From positions 16,615,736 through 16,679,735 of the forward strand of contig NC_054741.1 of the NCBI RefSeq assembly GCF_018143015.1: a stretch of DNA of 64,000 bases, written 5' to 3'. The DNA is from Lytechinus variegatus (Eukaryota > Echinodermata > Echinoidea > Temnopleuroida > Toxopneustidae). A program made the position numbers and the translations under genes. Shown here one piece after another: positions 33,752 through 46,900 of this stretch (position 1 is the first letter of the stretch; each line of letters starts with the position of its first letter). Under the pieces are notes generated by a model, which searched no databases, was not told the DNA's origin, and saw nothing but the letters and a program-made list of their open reading frames with translations.

Positions 33752-34006
33752 CTGGCCCCATATTACAAAGTGTTAAGATTGAAAGCCAGCAATGTCAACA
33801 CCTAAAATACATGTTTGTTCAAAATATTTTCTAGATATGATATATATTCACGCATTCATAGTTTTTTTTTGAAAATTCAGTGTGCTTCTCTTGGTTTTCA
33901 AAGGACAATATGCAAATATTCTAAAGAAAAAATATGACATTGATGGCTTTCCATATACTTGAGGTTGATCGGATCAATTGTAACTCTTTGTAAGATGGTG
34001 CCCAGG
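33752..34006. repeat. Short inverted-repeat element, family E, copy 1
   Basis: Left 'tggccccatattacaaagtg', right 'ctttgtaagatggtgcccag'. The interior 'ttctagatatga' and 'atttaccaaggaca'-like words match copy 2 at 43632-43907 along the full length. Confidence 0.75.
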
Positions 34007-34371
34007 TATCATCATTAAAATGATAGCCTATTGGGCTTTACTGTAACCTCAGTGGTCCATTATTCATTAAATATTTTCTGTATTACATATTTGATAGCAC
34101 ATTCCAATACCTGTGGATTCCCTGCTTGGTGGCCTTATGATAATTTTTTTTTTGAAAACTTGAGAAATTAAATGTGTAATATCTGTCTGATCTGGCGATG
34201 GTGGAGGCATTTTTTTCTTGTCTGTTTGACAATCCAGTCATCGCAATTTTTGAAGAGGAAAATTGAAATCAAATTTACCTACCAAATACATGATGGAATT
34301 ATAAACATTGAATTTGAAAAAATTTACCTGAAAAAGTTGTGCTCTATAACAAAAGTTCAGATGCTAACTGT

Positions 34372-34565
34372 ACAGGGCTCACAAGTGTTTTGCAAAGGGC
34401 GCAAATGTCAGATTAATTATTCATATTTTCTTTGTTTATGTTGACTGGCTGTAGTTTCTCAATGGTATATACAAGATGAAGTAAATAGTTGCAAGGGAAA
34501 CGTTGATATGTTTTGACATTTGCATCCTTTGCAAACACACTTCCTAAATTTGCGACTCCCGTGAA
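34372..34565. repeat. Inverted repeat near the ENTR1 stop
   Basis: 'tttgcaaagggcgcaaatgt' near 34390 pairs with 'acatttgcatcctttgcaaa' near 34519, about 20 of 22 bp. The flanks ('cagggctcacaag', 'gcgactcccgtg') are weakly paired. Confidence 0.5.
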
Positions 34566-34850
34566 AACCACACCTAGCACTGCTTTCAAAACATTCAGAA
34601 TTGATTTCAGTTACTTTGTGGCCCCCATTCAAAATAATCAATAATCCAAACGGTATGTAATGCAACTATGTCTTTGACAAAAGTGATTGTTTCCTTTTCA
34701 AAATAGTATATCTTCTTCTAGAGTTTGTGTTCCTTGTTCTTTCTCTTTCCACGAACACATCCTTCTGTACACACTGGAGTACAGAAAGGGTTTCTTCAAG
34801 CTCGACATGAAAGACCAAGAGTGATGCAGTGATGTAAGGTTTGAGATTCA

Positions 34851-34965
34851 TCAAAGAGCTGTCCCAAACGACTTTGGCTTGTCCGATTTGTCTTCAGATA
34901 TTCTATCGATGCAGGCTAATGTCTCTGCCAACACTTTAAGGACATCTACACCAGACATGAGTTGC
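34851..34965 (-). CDS. ENTR1: ENTR1 exon 5 (terminal)
   Basis: Acceptor CTGCAG before 34965; TGA at 34853-34851. One base plus 37 residues, QLMSGVDVLKVLAETLACID and RISEDKSDKPKSFGTAL. It matches the human C-terminus up to RISE and clinches the identity. Confidence 0.92.
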
Positions 34966-37900
34966 CTGCAGGGGGAAGAAAGCAAACAAGAAAAAATGAC
35001 GGTAACCACAAAATTTAAAAGCTCCGATGTGTCTATAATCAGTAATATTGTTTTTCAAGAAAATAAGAAAGATGTATTATGGAGAAAAAAAAATTGTATC
35101 ACAGCACTTATCCTGATCTGATCCACAGTGTGCTGCACTCAACCCAGGTGAGGTAAATGGGTACCGGTAGGAAGTAACTCCTTAAAAAGCTGTGTGCGTT
35201 ATGATCGCCTAGCTTAACAAGGTGGATATGTGTGCAATATTAATACCCTATATTATTATTATCATTATCCTTTGTTTATCATGTATACATTATTATGAAT
35301 TCTAAATGAAAACAAGAGCCAAAAAAATAAATGCAAATCAAATAAAATCAAATATTACCTTCAACATGAATTTGAGAACATTCTAAATTTACTTTAACAT
35401 TGGCAAGCTATCAAGACTTGCAATGACATTTTGGGGCAAGTGTTGCACTGAGAAGGGAAAGGAAAAGGAAGTGTCTTTTATTGGATAGTCTCCATCTACG
35501 AATACCACAATCTACTTTCCTTGGGATAATCATAATGTCAAAGGCCCATATTCTGAACTCGAGTTGATTTGAACTCTGGTCGTAAAGTTGTGGTTTCAGT
35601 ATGGATAGCCATCTGTGGCAGGAATCTCTAACAGTACATTTATATTTTATCAGCTAATTTGACAATCAAATCATTTAATACTGACTGTGAAAAAATTCTG
35701 AAATATTTATCTTCTTCATTCAAAAACGAAAGAGTGTCAAGTAAAGATAGGAAACATTTAATGTAAGTGCAATGTTAATTTTTTTTTTATTATCATTATT
35801 TTTTTTTTTTTTGGGGGGGGGCTTCCCATAATTTTAATACAGACAATGGCCTAAACTGGAATTCAAAAAATGGATCCAAGGCTATAAGGCCTATAAGTTC
35901 ATGAATTTATCTTCAATGAATAGGCAAACATCAGAACAATCATATTACTCATAATGATATTTAGACATTATCATGTTTCTACTGACATAGGAGCCATAAT
36001 CGCTGCCCAGAAAAGACAATTTAAAACTAACAAATGCTTTGAAAATTTGTTTGGTATAACAGCACTTTTTTTCATAACTGAGCCATGACTGACTGTTTTC
36101 AGAATAGCCCTGACAAAATAAAAATGATAAATAATTACTCCTATCAAAGTAAGTTTCTTCCTCCCCCTGAATTATAAAGTCTGCTTTCTTTCTTCCCATC
36201 ATAGAGCAATATCTATATCTGACCCCAAGTTCTGTGGCATGATTTCCTGAGATTTCTTCATCCCATTGCAGAAGCATCCATGTGATTATAATCATGGTCT
36301 GCTTCTCTTGATTTTCCTGACATCCTTCAGCTAACAGTATCAGATTTCATTATCTAACACCAAACTTGGATGCTCATTCTAAGAAGATGTCTTTGTTTTC
36401 GTTTTGAGTCTAAAGTATTTTGAGATCAGACGGTAAAATGCCCCTAAAAATGAGTTCCAATTCTGTTTTTGCGAGATATGATATGATACAATATGATGAA
36501 TGCAATACTTACTTGATGTTTGTTTCTGCCTCTTTAGCTGCAGTGGCAAGTTTGAGTGAAGCTGCGTTGGCCTTTTCTCTGATATCTTTTAATTCTTTGT
36601 TCTCTTCCGTCTTTTGTTTACCAGAGCTTCCACCACCCAGTTCACTCTGAAATGAATTGTAAATATGAAGACTTTGCAGATAAACAAAATATGAAATTCA
36701 TTTCATGGCATTTAGGAAGAATATCGTAAGAAATAATATCTACAGATAACAAGTAAAACATACCAACCATCGAGTAGCCAATTCAGGTGCATTTCCACAC
36801 ACACTTCTCTGTGCACAGTGTGTATCAATTCAACCGCAATCTGCTCAATTATTCATCATTAATTGGGAATTCTGTTTTTTTTTACAAAAACACCTGTTCT
36901 TAGATGCATTGTAAAGAGCTTTTCATAATCAATTGAGACAATTTTCTCCCCTTTCAAATTCACATTCAGAACTAAATTTTACCTTTGATAAAATGCAAAA
37001 TGAATACTAATATAGCCTTTTGGGCAATTTTTGCCATCTACAATACAACTTAGTTATCAATATATAAATTTTTTTCTAATGATGATTTTTCTTCATAAGA
37101 ACCGAATGCCACATTCCATGACTGCTTCATAATTGAATTTTGATCTGATCACTTCCATACCCATGCGCAGATGAAATAATACAAATCTGTGCCCGCACAC
37201 TAAATGAAGCTGTTGGGTGGTAAGTTTATTAAGGACATCAAAAATAATAATCAGAACAAAAGGCTTAGTCTGCTGATGAAAGCTTGTTTCGTTGAAATGT
37301 GATATGCTCCTAAAATAGACTTAATTTTCAGACTACTGAATTTGAACAGGCATTGTGTACTGATACTGTGCTCCACATCTAATGTACAATGGGCATAGCC
37401 AGGTGGTCACTTGTCCTAGACTTTTTGTCCGCAGGCACAGACCCTGATTGAAACCTTATATCAAGAAGTTGGTCTTTACACAAGACTAGCACAGACAAAC
37501 TTGCTTTTTCAATTTCAAGAGGGGTCTTCTGTACACAAGTCAATTGGCAGGGATCTTAGGCTGCATATTCAGACAACTTGAACAGGTTACCACTAGACTT
37601 CTGCCAGAACCTACTTGTAGTGAAGGGCTAATTATGGTCTGAGATTGCAGACTGCAAAAAGCTTTACATATCAACCTTGCCGACAATGTAATTTTTATGT
37701 TGCTATGGCAACAAGACATCCCCCTCCCAGGATGTGTTAATAATGTTTCTAAATCCAGGCAAGGGGGGCCCCATGGTGGTTTGGTAGCTTGAGAAGAATG
37801 TTGGCTTGCCAGACAGTGGTAGCGAGATAGGAAATGACATGTTTGGTTAATGCAAAGGGCATGGCTCTTTTTTTCTCTCTCTCTGTGCAAAGGGAGTATG

Positions 37901-40900
37901 TTCAGTGAAGTCTTCATTCATAAAACAATTCATGTATAGGCACCTTAAAGGGATGAATCAATCTAATGATCTAAACAAGATGTGAAAGCATTATCCATCC
38001 TCCAAATAGTCTACACTTTTTTTTCTTTGGCAAGAAATTGATCCACAATGTGCTGCACTCAACCCAGGTGAGGTAACTGTACTGGCAGGAATTTATTCCT
38101 TGAAATACTTGAGTGCTATAAAAGGCTTTTTTAGCTAAAGCTGGGTAATAATATCCAAATCCTTTTGAAGCCCATAGAGACATTATATCATAATGTGGTA
38201 TATGCTATGGTGGTGAAATTACAACACCTTTGGTTGACATTACTTGAACACTCTTTGGTGTTTTTTTCAAAGGCTACTTAAGGTTGTGGTTCTCAAGGAA
38301 CACCCAGAGATCTCAATTATAACACCTCAATTTCTAGTATTAACTTTTTTTTTTAATTTGACATTGTTATGCAGGAAGGTTTGAATATGTCTTAGGTAGC
38401 TAATTGACCTTGGGTATTTGCAAAAGACAAACAAATATAAAATAGGACAATATCTATCTCTTTCCTGTGAAAGAAACTAAAATCTATAGAGAAAACTACC
38501 TTTTAACTCATAAAGGGGCATACAATTTTATGCAAAATTAGGAAAGTGCAGTTGTACTTGGTAAGGAAACGTTCATTGTTCTTTAAATCCATTTGAAAGC
38601 ATTATACAGCTAGCTTGGTCAGGACAGCTGAATCCAGACAGATGGTTTAAAAGACACTTACTCAATTAAAACAATGGCATTCAAAGGCAATTATCTATCT
38701 CAAGTACAGGGCCTGCATTTCACAAAAATTAGTAACTGATCATACAATTGATTTTCATGACTGTTGTACATTGTGGTCAATGTTCAATCAGTCATTGGAT
38801 TTGTTCTCCGATCAACTAACCAGCTTGAGCCCAGATCATCATGAATTAGGCCAAAAGGAAACTAGAGTATCAGTTCTAGTTCTACTGTAAACCCATGATG
38901 GATTAGAACACCCATAAACCCTTCAGTGATCCCTCTCCTCTCCAAACAGGTGGCATGCTGCATTACGGTATCATTCTCTTCAAAGGTGGATCTATATCAG
39001 CTCAAGTTTGCTTAAAGGTGAATTTCACGCTGATGAAATATGTTTAAATTAAAAAAATTGAATAAATACCCCAAAATAAAGCACATTGGTGAAGATTTGA
39101 GAAAAATCCATCTAAGATGAAGTTGTTACAATTTTAAGCTTTCTATTTGTGATGGCACATACAGTAGAAGCTACTCCATATGTTATGGAACATAAAATTC
39201 ATGAATTTTGAATCTTTAAAGATAAATTCCAGTTCTGGTAACGATCTCAAAATGAATTTTTTAAAGAATCTAATATAATGGCCACCCAAGTGTCTGTTTG
39301 TATGAATAAAAAATATGTGCCAAAGGATTCTGGAAGAAATTGTGTAATTGCTGAGAAATAAGCAAAATAAGCGCGGATTCGGTCACTTAGGTCGGGTCTT
39401 TATTTTAGCAATAATAATACACTGTCCCACGTGTGCCTTTCTGTGTTGGTGATCTTCAGTGTGAACATTTTTCAGCATAGATTTTAAGATTTCACAAAAC
39501 TCAGTTTATGTAACTGTACCAGATCTAGATCCTCGTTGATATACTGACAATTAAGCCTGGTTTTACAAACTTTCTCATGAAATCAGTGTTTACTGCAAAT
39601 ACTGGCATTTCTCTTTAATGGTTCATGACTAACATTTTTTTAAAAGTTGGTAACAAAGGATTTGTGTAATGATATACTGAAGGTACAATAAAACCTTTTT
39701 ATTTTTTTTGAGAAAATTAGATTTCATTTTTTGAACTTCATGCTGTATAGGAAGCTGCTTGCATATGACGTCACAAATTCAATCACTGATGGATTTTCTA
39801 TTTTTACAATAAACTTTTTGTAAGGGTGAACTCCCCCTTTAATCTGAAAAATTATATGTACCAAATAAACCTCTTCGGGATTTGAAATTCAAGGAACTCA
39901 ATCTTAATCAACCAAAAAGGGAAATTCTCGCTTTGGTTTCGAATATCAGTTTATAGGCTCCACTTCATAACTGTTGGTCCATGGCTGGCATGTGATGGTA
40001 CGATGTCATTCAGCAATGAAACCAGGGGCACATTTGATAAAGTGTTACAACTATTGTAACTTTGCCATTATGGCAACTACCATGGCAACAGGGCTCAGCA
40101 GCCAATCAAAATCAAGGTTCCCATGGTAGTTGCCATAATGGCAAAGTTACAATAGTTGTAACTCTTTATGAAATGGGGCCTCATGATTAATGGGGCTCCA
40201 CCTTTTCATCAAAAATTCCTCTAAATCCCCACCCCCTATTGGATCTGCTACTGGTGTCATTTTTCTATTCATCCCAAGCCAAAACCAAAGCATACCTTTT
40301 CTTGCAAGTCAGCTTGTCAATAATGAAAATAAACCATTTAAAATCAGCTGGTCACCAAATTACATGTTATTATGGTGAAAAAAATCTAAGATGATTCTGT
40401 ATTGCTATTTTGATCTTAATCACACAAAATTAGCTAACCGATTTTTTTTCCATTTCAAATGATTTCAATAAAGAATTAATTGGAAAAATTTTCTACATCA
40501 GAATCGTCAGGATTATTTGAAAACTTGTGCTGATAGAAATAGGCCCTGAAAGTCTATCTTTAGTTTTGGCAAATCCCTCAAAGTGCATGTCACTATTCCA
40601 ATTCATATAGATACCTGAAAACATCAGTACCCTACAAATTATGATGTAAAGGGTTTGATATAAATCTACAAATTCTATTTTGATCGGTTGCCTTAAAAAA
40701 TAAATTAGCTGTACATTTTTGTCTTGTTTACAAATATAAAACCCTTTCTTGAACATGGAATGAGCTAAAAAATTTCAGAATATCATCTTTGTAACATTCT
40801 AATATTCAATTACAAAATCTGCAATGCAAGCATCTAAGACCTATTTTGTGAGGGCGATAGATGGCATATTTGAATTCTAACAGCTGAAAAACATCCAATG

Positions 40901-43900
40901 ACCACAAGACTTGTATAATACCGGAATGTTAGACGATACTCAATTATAAATTCAAAATACTAACCTTTAATGGAGCTTTACAGGCAGACTTTAACAACTA
41001 CTACCCAATATAACACTACACTTTTGCCGTCCAAACTTCACACACAATATTGGGTTTATTGGGTGTGATTTAGAACTCTCCTTGGTGTCATCAGCTGACC
41101 TGAAAATACCCTAAAATAGCCCTCCTGCGTGTAACTGTCTTTCCTGGCTAATTATTATCAATTATCAGCTGGCGATGCCCGATTTCTTAGTACAAGAACA
41201 AGTTAGATAGGCTGAGTAATATAGGGGTGTGAAAGAGAACAAATAAAAAGAGCTAAAAAAAGCTGAAGAATGTTAATTTAAAAAAAAAACTGAAGAGTGC
41301 TCATTTGAAAAAATATGCTGACATTGAAAGAGCTTGCACACTTTTGTACAGAGTAAAGTTAAAATAAGTTGAAATCAGCTTAAAAATTAACTCTCATACC
41401 CCTGGTACTAGGGTGCTCAATTTACAAAGCCTGTCTAACACTTTTTGTAAAGATTCAACAATGTATAATATACAATGGACCATTCTTACAATCAAATCTG
41501 ATTAAAGTAACCAAATTTTAATTTTAATTGAAAAATCTTTTAGTTCAAACTATAATTTGGCCATTATATCAGACATCAGAATGACATCAGCCCCACTCAT
41601 TCAAATCTGATAAAATAAACCATATGTATATTTTAATGTTTTTTTTAGGGGAGAATTATTATTTGGCCATTAAATCGGATATCAGAATGACAACAGCCTC
41701 TCTTATTAATGACATTTTCTCAATAAAAGCCCTTTAATCGATATACAAGAAAGCAATGCAATTAAAGCTGATATCTGTCTCCAAGTCATTGAATAGAAAA
41801 ATAACATACATGCTGGGGACATTTCTTTTTAATTGTAATTCATTTTTTTTAATCAGATTTTAAATAGAATCTTTTGGGCAACATATATGCATGTCATATT
41901 ATTTGAAAAAGAATAACCTTTAGTTTAATTTTGCAAAACTAATTATAGGCTCTAATCAAACAAAGGTTTATTAACCATTGCTCATGATAGAAGTATCTAA
42001 AACAAGAAAGAACCTTGGACTATTTAAGTTAAATCTTTTGAGGTCAACCATCAAAATTTCTCCTTTATTTCCATTTTTAAAAATAGAGTTCTACAGAAAG
42101 GGGGTAGTCAAAAGTAGCATTGCTTTCATAATACTCAATACAAAACTATTATCAAAATATCAAGTTTAAAGTTTACGTCCACTCAAAAATTTCAAATGAA
42201 TATAGCAAAATCAAACAAATAAATATACATTGAAAGTTTCATAAAAATTTGATAAGTTTAGCTAAGTTTGAAAAAAGGTGAAATGAATAACATGATTAAG
42301 CTATTAACTCTTAATTACATTCCAAGAAATTAAACAAAATTTCAAATATTCAAAATATTTGCTTAGATACATAGCGTGACTACAGAACTGACTTTCTTTT
42401 CAAATACGTAGCGAAAGGTGAGTGTGTGATATCATTGGTATTCTTCCAATTAGCACTAATGATTACTAACCACTATTGTGTGAAAAGGATATCAAATTCC
42501 AAAAACAAGATTTAGATTTCTTTATCTATTATCATGTTTTTTTTACTTTTTACAAACTGGATGGGCAAAAAAAAATGCTCAAAATCACTTACGGTACCAA
42601 TAATCAAATGAAGTAGTTTCAGAATTTATAAAAAAATAAATTATTCATCTGGCAAATGTTATAAGACCTCACTCCTTAATAGAGATTATCTTAGTGATTG
42701 GCTCAGCAATTGACTGTGGGGGCTAATACTTAAGATTGACCATAATCAATAATCAATGCAATCAATCATAGAAATCAAATGCTAAGCTTTATGTTAAAGG
42801 GCCATTGGTGAATACGTGGTAGAACTCAATATCTATCTGAACAAGCAGTGATGTGTTACAATTTTGAAGCCAAGTTTTGAGTTCTGGTATAGAAATCTAA
42901 TTTTGACAGAAAATGGTTGGAAGTTTATCATACACCAGAATGCTTATTTACAACAAAATAAAATCAAAATAAATCAGGCTTTCTTAAAATTATACTCATT
43001 TTATCAACATGTGCTTTTCCTGGTGTAGCTAACACAGAAAACAACATTTGACCACACTATAAACGGATTGGCATTTTCAGTAGTTTTTCCGGTCTTCATT
43101 CGCTCATTAATCTGTATATTTTCCGGACATATCACATGTTAGATTGAATTTATCTACATATTCTAATAATTCTAACAAGTGTTGTTCTATTCCAGGAACA
43201 TTTATTTTTTCTGTTGTTTAAAGATTTTTAAAACAGACTGGAATCTTTGTGAAAGACCATTCTAGTAATTCCTGGATAGGTAAAGCCTATGGGAATTACA
43301 GAATTCAGAAGAAGTCAACGGGTTAATCAACCAAGTTCATCAACTTCCCTTCTACAAATCAACATTTTATGTCACTTATCACTGGGACAACTTGCAATTT
43401 TAGTCCTAAAAATATCATGTCTGTATATATTTAGGTCCTAGCTGATAAATGCCTGTCAGGGTAAGAGGAGATCTAGGATGGAATATTATGATCATTATCA
43501 GAGTTCAACTCTAGAAACGTCATCATCGTATCAAACTCGTCGGGGGGGGGGGATCATTGCATTTATAATAAGTTCACTCATAACTTGATATTATTAGGAT
43601 CCAATCATCACCCAATATAAAGATGGGCTCTAGGGGCCGTCTTACAAAGAGTTGCAATTGATCCGATCAATCGCAACTATGGAAAGCCAGCAAAGTCTAT
43701 ATATAAAATGAATGTTTGTTAAAAAATTTTTCTAGATATGAATGTATATCCTTAAATTCATTGATTTCTTGACAATTTGGTGTGTTCTCCTTTGTGTTTA
43801 CAAAGGACATTTTACAAATTTCATGTAGAAAAAATTGTGACACTGATGGATTTCCATAGAGTTATGATTGATTAGATCATTTTAACTCTTTGTAAGATGG

Positions 43901-46900
43901 GGCCCTGGTCTTTGAGAGTTCATGCTACTTACTGCGACATGTAGTTGTTGTTGTTCATATGAATAATTTAGTAATGACCTGGAATAGTGACATGCACTTA
44001 TGGGGCATAATTTACCAAACTTTGAAAGAGGCTTTAATGTGCAGAAAATTGCAGGATATCATTTGTTTTCAGCTTTTCAGTGATATGCAATAACTAAGGT
44101 GTTCATAAGAATTTTTTAAGAAGCAAACAAAAAATTACCAAAAAGGGCGCTTGATGTTTTCAAATGTACAAATAAATTTTCACAAAGAATCAACAGATCA
44201 AAAGAAAGCATATAAATTGTCACTAAAATTTCTTATAAAGATTAGAATGCCAGATATTAATACAAAATAAAAGGTACCTCCACCTAGTAGGATAAATTGG
44301 CAGCACTCGCTAAAGCCGGTGTAATAATAGTTGTACTCTGTATCCTCTGGCGAACAGAGGTATATAAATCCAGCTATAATCATCATTATTTGAAAATTGG
44401 AACAAATTATTGGAGGCTGTTCAGTATTCTAAAAATAATCAAACACAGCCAGCAGGTCTACTTTAAGACCAGTTTTAACCTCATTTCCTTTGCATCTCAA
44501 TTAACACCCAGCTGAATTTCAACAAGATTCCTTTACCAGCCACTTCAAAAGTAAATATTTGGACATAATCCTTTTTTAAAGGATATAATTTGTAGCATCC
44601 AGATACAGATTAGCAAAGTCACAGGCACCATTTCTCCCCATACTGCAAAACTTGAAGTGAATGCATAAAGCTGTAATAGTGGTCATTCGGTTGAATTTAA
44701 AAAATGATTTTATTCATGTTGTTTACTTACTGATTTTAAACTTTATATTGTAAGTTGTTTTTCAATAACAAGGTTTACTGATTTCAACAGTAGAACATTT
44801 TTATTGGTCTTCCCATGAGCTTAGGTGTTTTAGTCCACCTTTCATTTTTTTTCTTGCTGGCACTTAATGGAATAACTAGGTCTAATGACCACTTAACCCA
44901 TTGCCTATGGTACTGGAACCAACTGCTCCCTGTACAAAGTAAATGGGAACCTCATAATTTAGTAGTCAGTTTAAACTCTTGATCACTTGGTATAATTGTT
45001 ATTTTGTCTAATGACCATTTCATTTTATAGTCAAAAGGAAAATTGGACAAGTGCAATAGTATACAAATAGCGAATAGGCATGAGTGCGATGGTGCGAGAT
45101 TTCGCATGAGATGAAAGAAAGACGCTCTATTCAACGAGGCATTAGCCGAGTTAAATAGAGCGTTTCTTTCTTTCACCGAGGCATTAGCCGAGTTAAATAG
45201 AGCGTTTCTTTCTTTCACCGAATGCGAAATCTCGCACCATTGCACGAATAAGAATATTCGCTATTTTTGTTGTACAACACCCCGCAATCTAGCGAAAATA
45301 TGAAATTTAGATGGTACGTCTTGTGTGCAACGGTACGAATGTGTGACATTCAGCCTCCCATTTGATCGCGTACAACAAGCTAAGTAGGCATTGTACAATA
45401 GGGTAATACTTTGTTATACTGGAAATTAGATAAATGGTTCACATGACAAGTATATGACTTTGTTATATAGAAAAGTAATGAAGACAACTTGAAAACTGTG
45501 AAATAAAGCAAGTCAAAATGAAGTCCACAGATCAATGCCTTAAACCCACTGGGAAGTACCTGCCCTAAGCATATGGAAATTACTGAATTCAGTAGTCAAT
45601 AGGCTTTCCCATTGCTTACTGGAACTGGGCGTTACCTTTACAAAGCCTATGAGAATTACAGCATTCGGTCATCAGCATTTTAACCCATCGCCTACTAGAA
45701 TTGTAAGGTACTTATCAGCAATCAACAGTTTAACCCATTACCTACTAGAACAGGATAATCCCTGTACAAAGCTTAAGGGAATTACCAAGTTCTGCAGTCA
45801 GCAGGTTAACCCATAGCCTAGTGGACACAAAGAGGTTGTTTAGTGGAAACTCTTGGGTGGAGCTAGATTTCAGTTGTCAACATGTTAACCCATGACATAC
45901 TGGAACGAATATGGATCCTCTGTCACTCAGTTCACTTTCAGAAGCTGAAACAAGACTGGAAGGCAAGGACTTCTTGACAGCTACCAATACTCCATACATG
46001 TACCTCCATCACAGCAAGGAATGCTTGGTGGTACATCCATGATGACAGCTACCAGTACTCCAAACATGTACCTCCCTTGTAGCCAGGAATTCTTGGTGGT
46101 ACATCAATGACAGCTACCAGTATTCCATGCATGTACCTCCATCACATCAAGGAATTCTTGGTAGTACATCCATTATGACTACTACCAGTATTCCATACCT
46201 GTACCTCCATCACAGCAAGGAATTCTTGGTGGTACATCCATGATGACTACTACCAGTATTCCATACATGTACCTCCATCACAGCAAGGAATTCTTGGTGG
46301 TACATCCATGACAGATATCAGTATTCCATGCATGTACTTCCATCACAGCAAGGAATTCTTGGTGGTACATCCATGACAGCTACCAGTATTCCATGCATGT
46401 ACCTCCATCACAGCAAGGAATTCTTGGTGGTACATCCATTATGACTACTACCAGGATTCCATACATGTACCTCCATCACAGCAAGGAATTCTTGGTGGTA
46501 CATCCATTATGACTACTACCAGGATTCCATACATGTACCTCCATCACAGCAAGGAATTCTTGGTGGTACATCCATGACAGATATCAGTATTCCATGCATG
46601 TACTTCCATCACAGCAAGGAATTCTTGGTGGTACATCAGTGACAGCTACCAGTATTCCATGCATGTACCTCCATCACAGCAAGGAATTCTTGGTGGTACA
46701 TCCATGATGACAACTACCAATATTCCATACATGTACCTCCCTTGTAGCAAGGAATTCTTGGTGGTACATCAGTGACAGCTACCAGTATTCCATGCATGTA
46801 CCTCCATCACAGCAAGGAATTCTTGGTGGTACATCCATTATGACTACTACCAGTATTCCATACATGTATCTCCCTTGTAGCAAGGAATTCTTGGTGGTAC

